This document shows positions 34,336-43,640 of a stretch of 64,000 nucleotides of DNA, in pieces. Within the stretch, counting starts at the first letter, position 1. Each line of letters begins with the position of its first letter. A model generated the notes under the pieces. That model was not told where the DNA came from. It searched no databases and saw nothing but the letters and a program-made list of their open reading frames with translations. The stretch covers positions 71,878 through 135,877 of the forward strand of contig CBDCVG010000096.1 of the NCBI GenBank assembly GCA_965222765.1. Reading direction: 5' to 3'. Source of the DNA: Caldora sp965222765 (GTDB lineage Bacteria > Cyanobacteriota > Cyanobacteriia > Cyanobacteriales > Coleofasciculaceae). The translations under genes and the position numbers were made by a program.

Positions 34336-34467
34336 AATCAATCAAAAGTTTATCAAAAAGCATTAAAATATGTCAGAAAAAAAACTGGTATGATGATTGA
34401 CTTTCCTGAAGAATGTCCCTATGATATCGAACAATTATTGGCTCAAGATTGGCTTCCTTATTCTTAA
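34336..34467 (+). pseudogene. DUF29-family C-terminal remnant
   Basis: A 43-codon open stretch with no start codon, reading KVYQKALKYVRKKTG, then DFPEECPYDIEQLLAQDWLP to a stop. The FPEECPY and DWLP motifs are the hallmark C-terminus of the DUF29 family, very common in cyanobacteria. It begins two bases outside the right inverted repeat of the IS701-like element, which evidently replaced the 5' part of the gene. Confidence 0.75.
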
Positions 34468-34489
34468 TTCTTAATTCCGCGTAGCGGTA

Positions 34490-35464
34490 CTAGTCCTGCA
34501 AAAGTCCTTTCGACTCCAACCATTCCCGATTGAATAGTCGGGATTGATAACGGGCACCACCATCACAAAGAACAGTAACAATAGTGTGACCTGGTCCCAT
34601 TTTTTTAGCAAGGGCAACCGCTGCTCCTACATTAATACCGACAGAACCCCCCATAAATAGTCCATCCTTCCGGAGTAGTTGGTAAATTACTCGCACACAT
34701 TCAGGATCATCAACTTGAATGGCGTCATCAATAGGAGCCCCATCCATATTAGCTGTAACGCGACTGATACCAATCCCTTCCGTAATTGATCTACCTTCTG
34801 CTTTAATGTCCCCAGTTTTTACATAACTATAGAGACCGCTACCCATGGGATCAGCCAAGATGGATGTAATATTAGGATTTTTTTCCTTCAAGTACATTGA
34901 TGTACCGGCGAAAGTCCCTCCAGTACCGGTAGCAGATACCCAGGCATCAATCTTCCCTTCAGTCTGTTGCCAAATTTCTGGGCCAGTGGTTTCGTAATGA
35001 GCTTGTCTGTTGGCTAGATTATCAAACTGATTTGCCCAAATAGCATTTTCCATCTCGCTGGCAGTACGTCCAGAAAGCTTGACATAATTATTGGGGTCTT
35101 TGTAAGGTACGGCAGGGACAGTACGAACTTCAGCTCCCAATGTCCTCAAAGTATCTATCTTTTCTTGGGATTGAGTTTCTGGAATAATAATCAGGCATTT
35201 GTAACCTTTGGCATTACAGATATGAGTCAAACCAATGCCAGTGTTACCAGCTGTACCCTCAACTACAGTACCTCCAGGTTTGAGTAATCCTTTTTTTTCG
35301 GCATCATTAATAATGTAAAGTGCCGCTCGGTCTTTTACGGAGCCGCCAGGATTGAGAAACTCAGCTTTACCAAGGATTTCACAACCAGTTTCTTCACTAA
35401 AACTGTTGAGGCGGATGAGTGGTGTGTTGCCAACTGTTCCAACGAAGCCTGCTTTGATATCCAT
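34490..35464 (-). CDS. cysK: Cysteine synthase (O-acetylserine sulfhydrylase)
   Basis: A PLP-dependent enzyme that makes cysteine from O-acetylserine and sulfide in the cytoplasm. Start ATG 35464 gives 324 residues. Lys44 in NPGGSVKDRAAL is the Schiff-base lysine, EGTAGNTGIG binds substrate carboxylate, SATGTGGTF binds the PLP phosphate, and GGSVGINVGA is the C-terminal PLP loop. It belongs to the long CysK-like group that some genomes label cysteine synthase A or CysM; sequence alone does not separate sulfide from thiosulfate use. Additional in-frame residues up to 35554 look non-conserved. Confidence 0.92.
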   Translation of the reverse strand: MDIKAGFVGTVGNTPLIRLNSFSEETGCEILGKAEFLNPGGSVKDRAALYIINDAEKKGLLKPGGTVVEGTAGNTGIGLTHICNAKGYKCLIIIPETQSQEKIDTLRTLGAEVRTVPAVPYKDPNNYVKLSGRTASEMENAIWANQFDNLANRQAHYETTGPEIWQQTEGKIDAWVSATGTGGTFAGTSMYLKEKNPNITSILADPMGSGLYSYVKTGDIKAEGRSITEGIGISRVTANMDGAPIDDAIQVDDPECVRVIYQLLRKDGLFMGGSVGINVGAAVALAKKMGPGHTIVTVLCDGGARYQSRLFNREWLESKGLLQD

Positions 35465-35699
35465 TGATATTGGGAAATTGTTGAGTGTTCCAATGCAGGG
35501 GTATGTAGGGGCGAAGCATTTGGGGGACAACTTTTCGCACATAGACGTAGGCATACCTATCCAAATGCTTCGTCCAACCCCTGCGGCTGAATGTGTTTCT
35601 TAGGAATTAGAGGAATAATGAAGTATGAGCATTGCAAATAGCTTTGCCTAACATCCTTCCCTCCTTCATCCCTTGGGGAATAAACGGTGGGTTGTGACT

Positions 35700-36338
35700 C
35701 TACTTGTTGGGTTGGGGAGTCATCCGCAAGTAGGGCTTGACTTCCTCATAACCTTTGGGAAATTTCGCTTTCAATTCTTCAGGATCCTTGATAGATGGGA
35801 CAATGACGCAATCACCTCCATCTTTCCAGTTAACTGGGGTTGCTACCTGGTAGTTATCCGTCAGTTGTAAAGAATCAATTACTCGCAAGATTTCATCGAA
35901 ATTGCGCCCAGTGCTAGCAGGGTAGGTGAAACTAAGGCGCAGTTTCTTTTTAGGATCGATAATGAAGACAGTACGTATCGTTAAGGTATTGTCAGCGTTG
36001 GGATGGATCATATCATAGAGGTCAGAGACCTTTTTATCGGGATCCGCCAAAATCGGATAGTTAACCGTTGTCTTTTGGGTTTCGTTGATATCTCCCAGCC
36101 AACCTTTGTGAGAATCAACATCATCAACACTCAACGCTAGCGTTTTGACGCCGCGCTTATCAAATTCAGGCTTGAGCTTGGCAACTTCACCTAACTCAGT
36201 GGTGCAAACTGGCGTGAAGTCAGCTGGGTGAGAGAACAAGACAACCCAGCTGTCTCCTGCCCAGTCGTAAAAGCTAATTTCGCCTTCCGTAGAATTCTGT
36301 TTAAAATCCGGTACGGTATCACCTAATCGCAGAGTCAT
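35700..36338 (-). CDS. 1-Cys peroxiredoxin (Prx6 type)
   Basis: A thiol peroxidase reducing hydrogen and organic peroxides. Cys45 in the HPADFTPVCTTE motif is the peroxidatic cysteine; PVCTTE is the Prx6-class signature. The long C-terminal domain (KDGGDCVIVPSI, then YLRMTPQP) confirms this class. A second cysteine in GGDCV is in the position often conserved in Prx6. Length 212 is normal. It sits between cysK and psbU, each with its own spacer. Confidence 0.95.
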   Translation of the reverse strand: MTLRLGDTVPDFKQNSTEGEISFYDWAGDSWVVLFSHPADFTPVCTTELGEVAKLKPEFDKRGVKTLALSVDDVDSHKGWLGDINETQKTTVNYPILADPDKKVSDLYDMIHPNADNTLTIRTVFIIDPKKKLRLSFTYPASTGRNFDEILRVIDSLQLTDNYQVATPVNWKDGGDCVIVPSIKDPEELKAKFPKGYEEVKPYLRMTPQPNK

Positions 36339-36641
36339 AGTTAAATTTATTTGTCTTTAGCTATTGAGCAACTTCTTATCTTGCCATAAAACACTGATTT
36401 CTCAGTCGGCTTTTAGATCAATTTCAACAATGACCAAAAATAATGGATCACAATCGGTTTTTTTACTGTTACGCTAATGTCCTCCGAGGATGGAGAGATG
36501 TCAATAACCTTTGAGGGTAGAGTATTAGAGGCTTTATTCACATAAGATGAGATAATAGAAACAAAAATTAAACTAACTGAACAGTTGTATAACTTCTGTT
36601 CATCGTTAATGCTGTGTTGTATAAGCTAAGGAGTTAATTTG
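36339..36641. other. psbU / peroxiredoxin divergent regulatory region
   Basis: About 300 bases between the divergently transcribed peroxiredoxin and psbU genes. A clear Shine-Dalgarno sequence (CTAAGGAG) precedes psbU. No repeats or reliable promoter boxes were identified. Confidence 0.45.
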
Positions 36642-37094
36642 ATGAAAAGATTGCTTCATCTAATCGCAGTCTTGACCATTGCAATAGGCTGCTTGGGATT
36701 ACCCCAGAAAGCAATGGCTTCGCCGATGCCGTTGACGTACCTGGATTCATTGAGTAGTGTTACTCTGCAATCATTCCCTGTTTTGCTGGCAGAGGCTCCT
36801 CGAGTTAATCCAGCTGATGCCAAACTTGCTACTGAGTTTGGTAACAAAGAAAAAATTGATTTGAACAATACCCATGTTCGATATTTTCGTGGCTATCCAG
36901 GGTTCTACCCCACTCTGGCTGGAAAAATTGTTCAGAATGCTCCCTATAAATCAGTAGAAGACGTTTTGAAAATTGAGGGACTTAGTGAAAGACAGAAACA
37001 ACGGCTGCAAGCGAATCTTGACAGTTTTACTATAACGACTCCAGCAGATGTTTACAACGAAGGTGACGATCGCTACAATCCTGGTGTCTACTAA
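36642..37094 (+). CDS. psbU: Photosystem II 12 kDa extrinsic protein PsbU
   Basis: A lumenal extrinsic subunit that stabilises the oxygen-evolving complex of photosystem II. Residues 1-~28 are a signal peptide (KRLLHLIAVLTIAIGCLGL then AMA), followed by an Ala-rich processing region. The mature part carries the helix-hairpin-helix-like fold: KIDLNNTHVRYFRGYPGFYP, then APYKSVEDVLKIEGLSERQ. AAGGAG lies 9 bases upstream of ATG 36642, settling the start. Length (150) is typical. Confidence 0.96.
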   Translation: MKRLLHLIAVLTIAIGCLGLPQKAMASPMPLTYLDSLSSVTLQSFPVLLAEAPRVNPADAKLATEFGNKEKIDLNNTHVRYFRGYPGFYPTLAGKIVQNAPYKSVEDVLKIEGLSERQKQRLQANLDSFTITTPADVYNEGDDRYNPGVY

Positions 37095-37124
37095 CGACGT
37101 TGCTGTGGGTTAAAAATTGAGCTA

Positions 37125-37328
37125 AACAGCCAGAAGCCCCGCTCCATACCTGTAAGGTTGGAGTAGGGAGCTCTCACCGAAAGTGGCGGGAAGCCCATCC
37201 CTAGAAGGAATGGGAGGGATAGCCGCCCGCCGCTTAGTTGGCAAGTTATTTGTTATTTGTCTTTCTGAACAAACAACCAACAACCAACAACAAATAACGC
37301 GAAATCCCACGTACTTTAGTCGTGGGAT
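37125..37328. mobile_element. IS200/IS605-like end remnant with hairpins
   Basis: Contains subterminal hairpin structures of IS200/IS605 type, including GCCCATCCCTAGAAGGAATG and, at 37304-37328, ATCCCACG / CGTGGGAT with loop TACTTTAGT. No tnpA or tnpB coding remains. Such ends also form the guide-RNA scaffold in TnpB elements, so it could be a stranded RNA-end remnant; that is inference. Confidence 0.4.
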
Positions 37329-37332
37329 GAGC

Positions 37333-38772
37333 TTAAGAATGTCCATAACGAGGAAAACTCGGTAAATCAATTGCGGCTAATGACTTGAGCTTTTTGGGCC
37401 GACGTAGGGGATATAGTACTGGTGAAGGCCAACTGGATTGGGGTAAGAGTACTTCATCTGGAGGAGATGATTCCTTGTTCTCCGTATCTTCCCCTAATTC
37501 CTCCCTCGGAATTTGAGCCTCATTATCTAACTCCCCAGTATCTTCCGACAAAGGAAACTCCTCTGTGTCAATTAGGTATAAATCTAACTCATCAGCCTCA
37601 TCTGGGTTAGTGTCTGATTTTGGACTCAAATCCCCTTCAGGTTCAGGTAAATTAGAGAGAGACTCCGACAAACCAAATGCTTCCGCTAGAGAGTTCATCT
37701 GATCTAGTATTTCCTTCTCCACTTCCAGCTCTTGGGCTACACTTTCTTCAACAGCAGCAAATGTGGCGTCAACTGAGTCAGAAGGATCCGTTTGTGAGAA
37801 TTGCTCAGGTTTGGCAATCGGTATAACATCAGTTAATTCTGTTTTTGCAGCATCCATTTTCAAAGGGAGAGCAAACCGTATTGGTTGTTGCCACAGGGGA
37901 TCTACATTGGATGGAGCTTCTTGGATTAAGTCTTCGCTTGACCAAGGTTGAATTGGTTGTGTTTTCGGAAGAGAATATGGATCAGCAATCTTCCTTCTCA
38001 AAGGAGGTTGTGACCCTTCAGCCATCACCGGTGGGGTCATTTCTAGAGACTTTTCTAGAGCTGCTTTGAACTGCAAGGTTTGGCGTTGCTGTCGGTAAAG
38101 ACGTGTTCTAAGTTCTCGACAAGTATTTGCTGCTTGTAACAACTGGTGGGACTGTTCATTATAGCGCTGCTGGGTAAGAGCACATTCCCTTTCTAGTTGA
38201 GCTACCCGTTCTTGAGAAGATTCTAACTGTTCTGATAAGGTTTCAATTAAAATTTGCTGGCGCTGGGCAGCTTGATGAGAGGATTCGAGGGTATGGAACA
38301 AACGGGTTAATTGTTCTTTGACTGTATTGAGTTCGTCAGTTTTTTGAGTTAGTAAATTTTCGTGCTCGTAGTCTTGTTGTCGTTGTGAGAATAACTCTTC
38401 CTGTTTTTCCCTTAGTGCTTGCTGGAGCTGATTCACTTGCTCAAGTAAACGACGGTTGCGCTGGCGCATTTTTTGAGCTAGCACAAACAAATCAGAGTCG
38501 TTAGCTTGTTCTTGCTTTGCTTCAGGTAGTTCGCTGACACTGTCGTTTGTTTCTAAGACAGCTAATGATTCCGTTGTCTCAGGTTCTGAGTCTATTATCT
38601 GCTGGTAGCTCGATTCTGGGATAATATCCTGCGACTCAGGCAAAGCAGAGATATTGACTATCTGAGAATTTTCTGGAGCTTCTGTCTCATCTCGCACATC
38701 AGCTTCACTGCTATCGATTGATGCAGTTGATTCAAAGGGAGTTTGGTTATTCTGGGTGTCAGCTTCACTCAT
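37333..38772 (-). CDS. Coiled-coil protein of unknown function
   Basis: A 479-residue, strongly acidic protein. Residues ~95-250 form a long Gln/Glu-rich coiled coil (LAQKMRQRNRRLLEQVNQLQ and on through LERECALTQQRYNEQSH). The flanking regions are low-complexity and Ser/Glu/Pro-rich, ending in SLAAIDLPSFPRYGHS. The arrangement (disordered N-terminus, coiled coil, disordered C-terminus with short basic end) suggests a structural or scaffold role. I do not recognise a named family, and the gene stands alone. Confidence 0.7.
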   Translation of the reverse strand: MSEADTQNNQTPFESTASIDSSEADVRDETEAPENSQIVNISALPESQDIIPESSYQQIIDSEPETTESLAVLETNDSVSELPEAKQEQANDSDLFVLAQKMRQRNRRLLEQVNQLQQALREKQEELFSQRQQDYEHENLLTQKTDELNTVKEQLTRLFHTLESSHQAAQRQQILIETLSEQLESSQERVAQLERECALTQQRYNEQSHQLLQAANTCRELRTRLYRQQRQTLQFKAALEKSLEMTPPVMAEGSQPPLRRKIADPYSLPKTQPIQPWSSEDLIQEAPSNVDPLWQQPIRFALPLKMDAAKTELTDVIPIAKPEQFSQTDPSDSVDATFAAVEESVAQELEVEKEILDQMNSLAEAFGLSESLSNLPEPEGDLSPKSDTNPDEADELDLYLIDTEEFPLSEDTGELDNEAQIPREELGEDTENKESSPPDEVLLPQSSWPSPVLYPLRRPKKLKSLAAIDLPSFPRYGHS

Positions 38773-39215
38773 GGATCTTCTTCGAGAAGGTCACAAATTG
38801 ACGACTTGGGTAAATAGGGTTCAAGCCAATGTGCTACCAAAAATCTGGAGTTAAAAATTTTGGGGCACATACTTGGTCGGATAGACTGTCCCTGTAGAAA
38901 ATTCAACTAATATGCTTTGCTTGAGTCAAAGCAAGGATGCAGTTGTCGCCATTATCTCACCCCTGACCCATTATTGAGCAATACATAAAAATCGCTAGAC
39001 TACAAATTTTAGACTATATCCCTCCCCACTCGCTAGAGCGTCGATTCAGTAACCATAAATTCTGGGCAGGGAGCAGAGAGAGGAAATTGGATATCCAAAA
39101 CTTTTACACTGTAATTGCTAAAACCAGGAAATAGTGTCAGCATTTATCCCCAAAAAACAGTGGGTTATAAAATATCGGCTATCCTGTTTTGAATGATTAA
39201 GGTCTACTGATACTA
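38773..39215. other. Gene-free spacer
   Basis: About 440 bases. It includes a short sequence (TCGCTAGAGCGTCGATTCAG, near 39030) like one just after the RTX gene (7822), which suggests another dispersed repeat. Nothing else can be supported. Confidence 0.4.
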
Positions 39216-39715
39216 ATGGAAACTTCACAAGTATGTGAAAAAGCTAGTTCTCAGGAATGGTTAATCCTTCTTGCTGTTGGTTTGGGAACATTCCTGTTTT
39301 CCTTGGATGTGAATATTGTTAATATAGCACTGCCTACTCTTGCAGAGGAACTTGGCAGTAATTTTGCCACAATTAAGTGGGTGCTTCTAAGCTATTCACT
39401 TGTGCTATCAGCTCTAGGTCTTTGCATTGCTCAATTAGGAGATATTTGGAGTAAGAAGCGGCTTTTTTTTCCCGAACCTTGGGTTCAGTTATTGCTCTCC
39501 CTGTTATCAGTATTCTTCTATCTTACTTCACCGCTAGTCAGATCTCAGACAACAGTTTTACTTCCCTAGCTTCAGCTCCTATAGAAGCTTTGGTTTTTGT
39601 TGAGCAGGCAAGTTTTCGCACTATCCTCGTAATTTTGATAGCTGCTCTAGTACTCTCTGCATTTTTGTGGCAACGGGAGCGTGGTACTGTTCGTCATTTA
39701 AATAACCTGAGTTAG
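39216..39715 (+). pseudogene. MFS transporter, internally deleted and frameshifted
   Basis: The first ~85 codons are the N-terminus of a 14-TM-type drug/H+ antiporter: FLFSLDVNIVNIALPTLAEE, then GLCIAQLGDIWSKKRLF. After a T8 run the frame is lost; a second frame carries the C-terminal end (LGSVIALPVISILLSYFTAS, then ILIAALVLSAFLWQRERG). The ~300-residue middle of a normal transporter is absent, so this is a deletion remnant. Confidence 0.75.
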
Positions 39716-39752
39716 TAGAAGCTGAAAGTATGATTCTACGGTTATGTCCCTA

Positions 39753-40815
39753 CTATCCCAACTCTTCCCTAATTAACATCTCTGTTAACAAATCCCGATG
39801 CATTAATGCTCGGTCTACCAAAGACTGAATTTGGTCACCACTGAGTGGATCACCATTAACATAGTATTCTAGCCAGGTTTTGCTGATGAAATTTGGGTCG
39901 TCTGGCAACTGCTTCAAATCCCATCCAGGTAAATTTAGTTCTGCCATCAGATAGTTGACTTTGGGGTCATAACTGATAGCAAAACATCGGCATTCTTCTG
40001 CTGCTCCCATAATCAAACTGTGGTAGCGCATACCAATGACCATTTCCACTCCTCTACATAATCCCTTTAATTCTCTAGGGTCTTCTAAGCAAAAAATCTG
40101 ATGCTCACCCTTGAGCTGAGAAGAAATTAATTTGGCAATGTTTAGATCTTGAGATGCTTGGAAAGGCACTAGCAAGATACAGGTTTGAGTCGCTTCTTGA
40201 AAGCTAACCAGGGCATGAGTAAGATTCTTAAGGCGTTGGGATGTTAGCTCAGGGTGCGATCGCAATGTTACAGCTACTCTTGGTGCTGGTAAATCCCACA
40301 ACCGGGGGTACTGGGGAAGATACTAATGCCCAAACTGGATCTGGAGCCTGGAGACAAGGAATTTGCCAATTGGCTAACAGGTTAGCAGAACCATAATCTC
40401 GCACACTGACGGCTCCACAACCGGTAAATGAGCGCCTTGCTACCCAACGAGTTAACTGACGCTTTAGAGGGCCAATTCCCTGAGCCCAAGCAATGGTTTT
40501 TAATCCTAACTGCTGTGCCAACCCCATCAAGCCAGCATAGTAGAGATGACTTCTCGCACTAGTGACATCCTGAATGAGACTACCACCACCCCAGATGAAG
40601 ACATCTGAGTGGCGCATTGCCTTAAGTATTTGGAAAGCAGAAGTGCGATCGCAACTTTCTACACCATACTGCTTGCGAGTCAAACTAGGGTTGCCAGACA
40701 GTACTAAGGGGGTCACTGATGCTGGTAGCATTTGCAATAAGGTTGCTAGCAATGCCTCATCGCCACCATTGCCCTTCCCGTAATATCCGCATAAAATTGC
40801 TCGTGTCTGTACCAT
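39753..40815 (-). pseudogene. csaB: Polysaccharide pyruvyl transferase CsaB, split by one extra base
   Basis: Transfers pyruvate from phosphoenolpyruvate to a cell-wall or S-layer-anchoring polysaccharide. The N-terminal frame (ATG 40815) has CGYYGKGNGGDEALL and FIWGGGSLIQD. The C-terminal frame has GMRYHSLIMGAAEECRCFAISYDPK, the family's conserved His region. The two overlap by 53 bases. Removing one base from the G5 run at 40304-40308 joins them cleanly through SSPVPRLWDLPAPRVAV. As deposited the gene is broken; if the run is an overcall it is intact (~353 residues). Confidence 0.75.
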
Positions 40816-40956
40816 CCCAAAACTCTACCGAAAATACCTGAAAACTGAGAGCCACAGTAAACTCTATTTAGATCCCCCTTTACCAATTATAGGTTGACTA
40901 AACAGAGCGTACAGGCTAAATATTTTCAGATACACAGGCAACAACAGACAAATTTC

Positions 40957-42093
40957 ATGGAATTGGCTACAACCCTAACCAGTCATACTGTTTGGAACGC
41001 TGTCCGAGAAGTAGGGATTAACCCAAATTATTGGTATCCAGTTAGTTGGGCAAACGAACTTAAACCAGGGGAAATCATACCCGTGGTAATTTGGCAACAA
41101 GCGATCGCAATTTACCGAGACGAGACTGGTAACCTCCACGCTCTAGAGGATGCTTGTCCCCATAAGGGGATAGCCCTACACAAAGGCGAAGTCCAAGGTG
41201 CTAACTTAGTATGTGCTTATCACGGCTGGGCATTGAACGGCCATGGCAAATTGGTGGATATTCCCTACCTACCCCCCAAACAAAAGCTTCCCTGCGCTCA
41301 AGCCCGCAGCTATCCTATTCAAGAAAAATATAGTATCATCTGGATTTTCCCTGGTGATCCTAGCTTGGCAGAAAACTGCCATCTCCCGGATGTCCCAGAA
41401 TCTACTGATCCTGACTGGTTAATGGTGCCCATACCTGGTCATTTTCAGGCTCACTTCTCAATCTGCAATGAAAACACTATGGATGTGTTCCACGGGTTTC
41501 TGCACAAAGAATTACAGGGTTGGTTCGACCCACTCTTGATTAGTTTACGGGAAGGAGAAGGAAAAGTTTGTGCTGACTACCAGGTTTCCTATCGAGGTTT
41601 GCTGACGAAATTTCTGGGACTAAGTGAACAAGGTAACCAGGTAACTACCAAAACTGTTTCCATCCAATATCGTTACCCTCACTATCACAGCTCCCTCGAA
41701 GGAATTTCCTCTTTGTACCTAATGAGACTACCTGTGGGACCTTCCCTAACCCGCTCTTTCTCCCTACTGTTTCTCAAAATCCGCCTACCACAATGGTTCC
41801 TCAACATCTTTAGACCACTGCTAGCTCAGGTAATCTGGAACTGGTTTTTAAAGAAATTTCTTGACCAAGATAAAGAAATGATTGAGAGTGAGCAGCGTAC
41901 CTATCTTGCCCATCCCCAGCGGCGCTATGTGGAAATTAACCCAGCAATTATTGCCCTCCAACGAGTGATTGTCAAGCAATATGAACAATATATGCAACAA
42001 TCAAACCAGCCGGGAAACAATGGACACCCAGACTCGTCAGCAATCGCAACTGACCAAAGCCAGCCAATTCAAGAGAACTCAATTATCGGATGA
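40957..42093 (+). CDS. Rieske non-heme iron oxygenase (PaO-like)
   Basis: A 378-residue Rieske oxygenase. The [2Fe-2S] site is Cys67-x-His69 and Cys86-x2-His89 (CPHKG then CAYHGW), with the 16-residue spacing expected. The mononuclear iron site is in NENTMDVFHGFLH (Asp and two His). The family is close to pheophorbide-a oxygenase-like enzymes, which hydroxylate large hydrophobic substrates; the C-terminal hydrophobic stretch (~280-310) could help membrane contact. I start at ATG 40957; an upstream extension to 40894 is non-conserved. It is first of three same-strand genes with an AOS enzyme and a GNAT protein. Confidence 0.85.
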   Translation: MELATTLTSHTVWNAVREVGINPNYWYPVSWANELKPGEIIPVVIWQQAIAIYRDETGNLHALEDACPHKGIALHKGEVQGANLVCAYHGWALNGHGKLVDIPYLPPKQKLPCAQARSYPIQEKYSIIWIFPGDPSLAENCHLPDVPESTDPDWLMVPIPGHFQAHFSICNENTMDVFHGFLHKELQGWFDPLLISLREGEGKVCADYQVSYRGLLTKFLGLSEQGNQVTTKTVSIQYRYPHYHSSLEGISSLYLMRLPVGPSLTRSFSLLFLKIRLPQWFLNIFRPLLAQVIWNWFLKKFLDQDKEMIESEQRTYLAHPQRRYVEINPAIIALQRVIVKQYEQYMQQSNQPGNNGHPDSSAIATDQSQPIQENSIIG

Positions 42094-42219
42094 AAACAGC
42101 GGTAAACAGGACTGGGGAGCAATTGCTTAACTCCCTGTCCCCTGGGATAAAAATCAATGTTGCCTCAGTACCAGAGTTAATTAACATCTATCTAGGAGTA
42201 AGGTGAGAGGGGTAAATTT

Positions 42220-43500
42220 GTGCAAGTAGTTAAAGAGTATGTTCAAAGCTGGTATGAAAGTGGGCTAGATCCCGATGAATACATATGTCATCAGAAACGG
42301 GGCAATTTAGCCGAGATTGAATCAACTGCCACAGGCAAGCGTCAGAATGTTCTGAACTTCTGTAGCAATGATGTCTTAGGCTTAGTCCAGGAAGAAGCGA
42401 TTAAGCAAGCGGCGATTGATGCCATCCTCAAATATGGTACCTCCAACAGTTCCTGTTCTGTCTTAAGCGGTCGCATTGAACTGCACCGTCAGCTGGAAGA
42501 TGAAATTTCTGAGTTTAAGCATTTGCCTCATACCCAGCTGTTCATTAATGCCTGGATGGCAATGCAGGGTTTAATGGATGCTTTCTGTCATTTGGCAATT
42601 CCCGTGCCAGGTTTTCAGCATACCAAGGAGACATTAATTCTTACGGATGTCCTCAACCACGGTTGTATTGTCTCTGCCGTTGTCAATGCTGGCACCCGTT
42701 CTGGTAAAGTTTTTGGTCATAGTCCCCGCGTTCGCGTCAAAGCCTACCGCCATTGTGATATGGAGGATTTATCCCGCAAGCTCCACCGGTATGCTCGTCC
42801 AGATGACCGAATTATGGTGGTGTCTGATGCTGTATTCTCTATGGATGGTGACATTGCTCCCCTGCCAGACATGCTGACAGTGCTGCAAAATTACCCAGGC
42901 AGCGTTTTGCTCATGGATGAGGCTCATGCAAGCGGTGCAATTGGTGCTACTGGTAGAGGCATCTACGAACATTTTGGCATCCTGCCTCAGCAAGTAATTG
43001 AACGGGGTATTGTCCCCTTGATTATGACTACCTTCTCGAAGTTTGCTGCCTCCGCTGGTGCAGCAATTAGCTCTCATGTAGCCGAACTAATTCCTTTGTT
43101 AAACGTTTCTCCTACATCCATAGGAACAATTTCTTTGTCACCACCCCTTACCGCAGCAGCATTAGAGAGTATTCGTCAGGTTCGCCATCGTCCAGAACTG
43201 GTTACAAAACTTCAAGAAAACACTCGCTACTTGCGATCGCGCTTAACAGAACAGGGTTTTGCTGCCATTGGTGAAACTAATGTAGTACCAGTCATTTTAC
43301 CTTCCGAGATTAATCCCAAGGTCTTTGGCAGACATCTGCTAGAAAAACACGGAATTTGGGTATCTCCCATCTGGTTTATCGCCAAACCACGCCTGAGAAT
43401 TACTGTGAATGCTCTACATACTCAAGAAGAAATGGAGCAGTTAGTGGCAGCGATGATAGCAACACGGGATTTGTTGTATAAACCGATGATTAGTGCTTAG
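42220..43500 (+). CDS. Alpha-oxoamine synthase-family PLP enzyme (SPT/KBL/BioF-like)
   Basis: A 426-residue fold-type I PLP enzyme of the alpha-oxoamine synthase family, which condenses an amino acid with an acyl-CoA or acyl-ACP to give an amino ketone. Visible motifs are NFCSNDVLGL, the PLP-stacking DVLNHGCI, VLLMDEAHASGAIGATGRG (Asp and His of the cofactor site), and Lys274 in MTTFSKFAASAG as the Schiff-base lysine. TFSK resembles serine palmitoyltransferase, but the glycine-rich stretch after the lysine is altered. GTG 42220 has AGAGGGG upstream. Substrate unknown. It lies between the Rieske and GNAT genes. Confidence 0.83.
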   Translation: MQVVKEYVQSWYESGLDPDEYICHQKRGNLAEIESTATGKRQNVLNFCSNDVLGLVQEEAIKQAAIDAILKYGTSNSSCSVLSGRIELHRQLEDEISEFKHLPHTQLFINAWMAMQGLMDAFCHLAIPVPGFQHTKETLILTDVLNHGCIVSAVVNAGTRSGKVFGHSPRVRVKAYRHCDMEDLSRKLHRYARPDDRIMVVSDAVFSMDGDIAPLPDMLTVLQNYPGSVLLMDEAHASGAIGATGRGIYEHFGILPQQVIERGIVPLIMTTFSKFAASAGAAISSHVAELIPLLNVSPTSIGTISLSPPLTAAALESIRQVRHRPELVTKLQENTRYLRSRLTEQGFAAIGETNVVPVILPSEINPKVFGRHLLEKHGIWVSPIWFIAKPRLRITVNALHTQEEMEQLVAAMIATRDLLYKPMISA

Positions 43501-43640
43501 TTGTTAGTTATTGGTTGTTTGTTGTTTGTTGTTTGTTATTTGTTCTTTGTCTTTTGTTATTTGTAGTCATGACCAATAACCAATGACCAATGACCAATGA
43601 CCAATAACTAATGGCTAATAACCAATAACCAATATAACCA
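43501..43640. repeat. Heptamer-type repeats (GTTTGTT, then CCAATGA / CCAATAA)
   Basis: The whole 140-bp spacer between the AOS and GNAT genes consists of repeats: first GTTTGTT/TTTGTTA-type, then about nine CCAATGA or CCAATAA units. It leaves no obvious ribosome-binding site for the GNAT gene. Confidence 0.8.
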
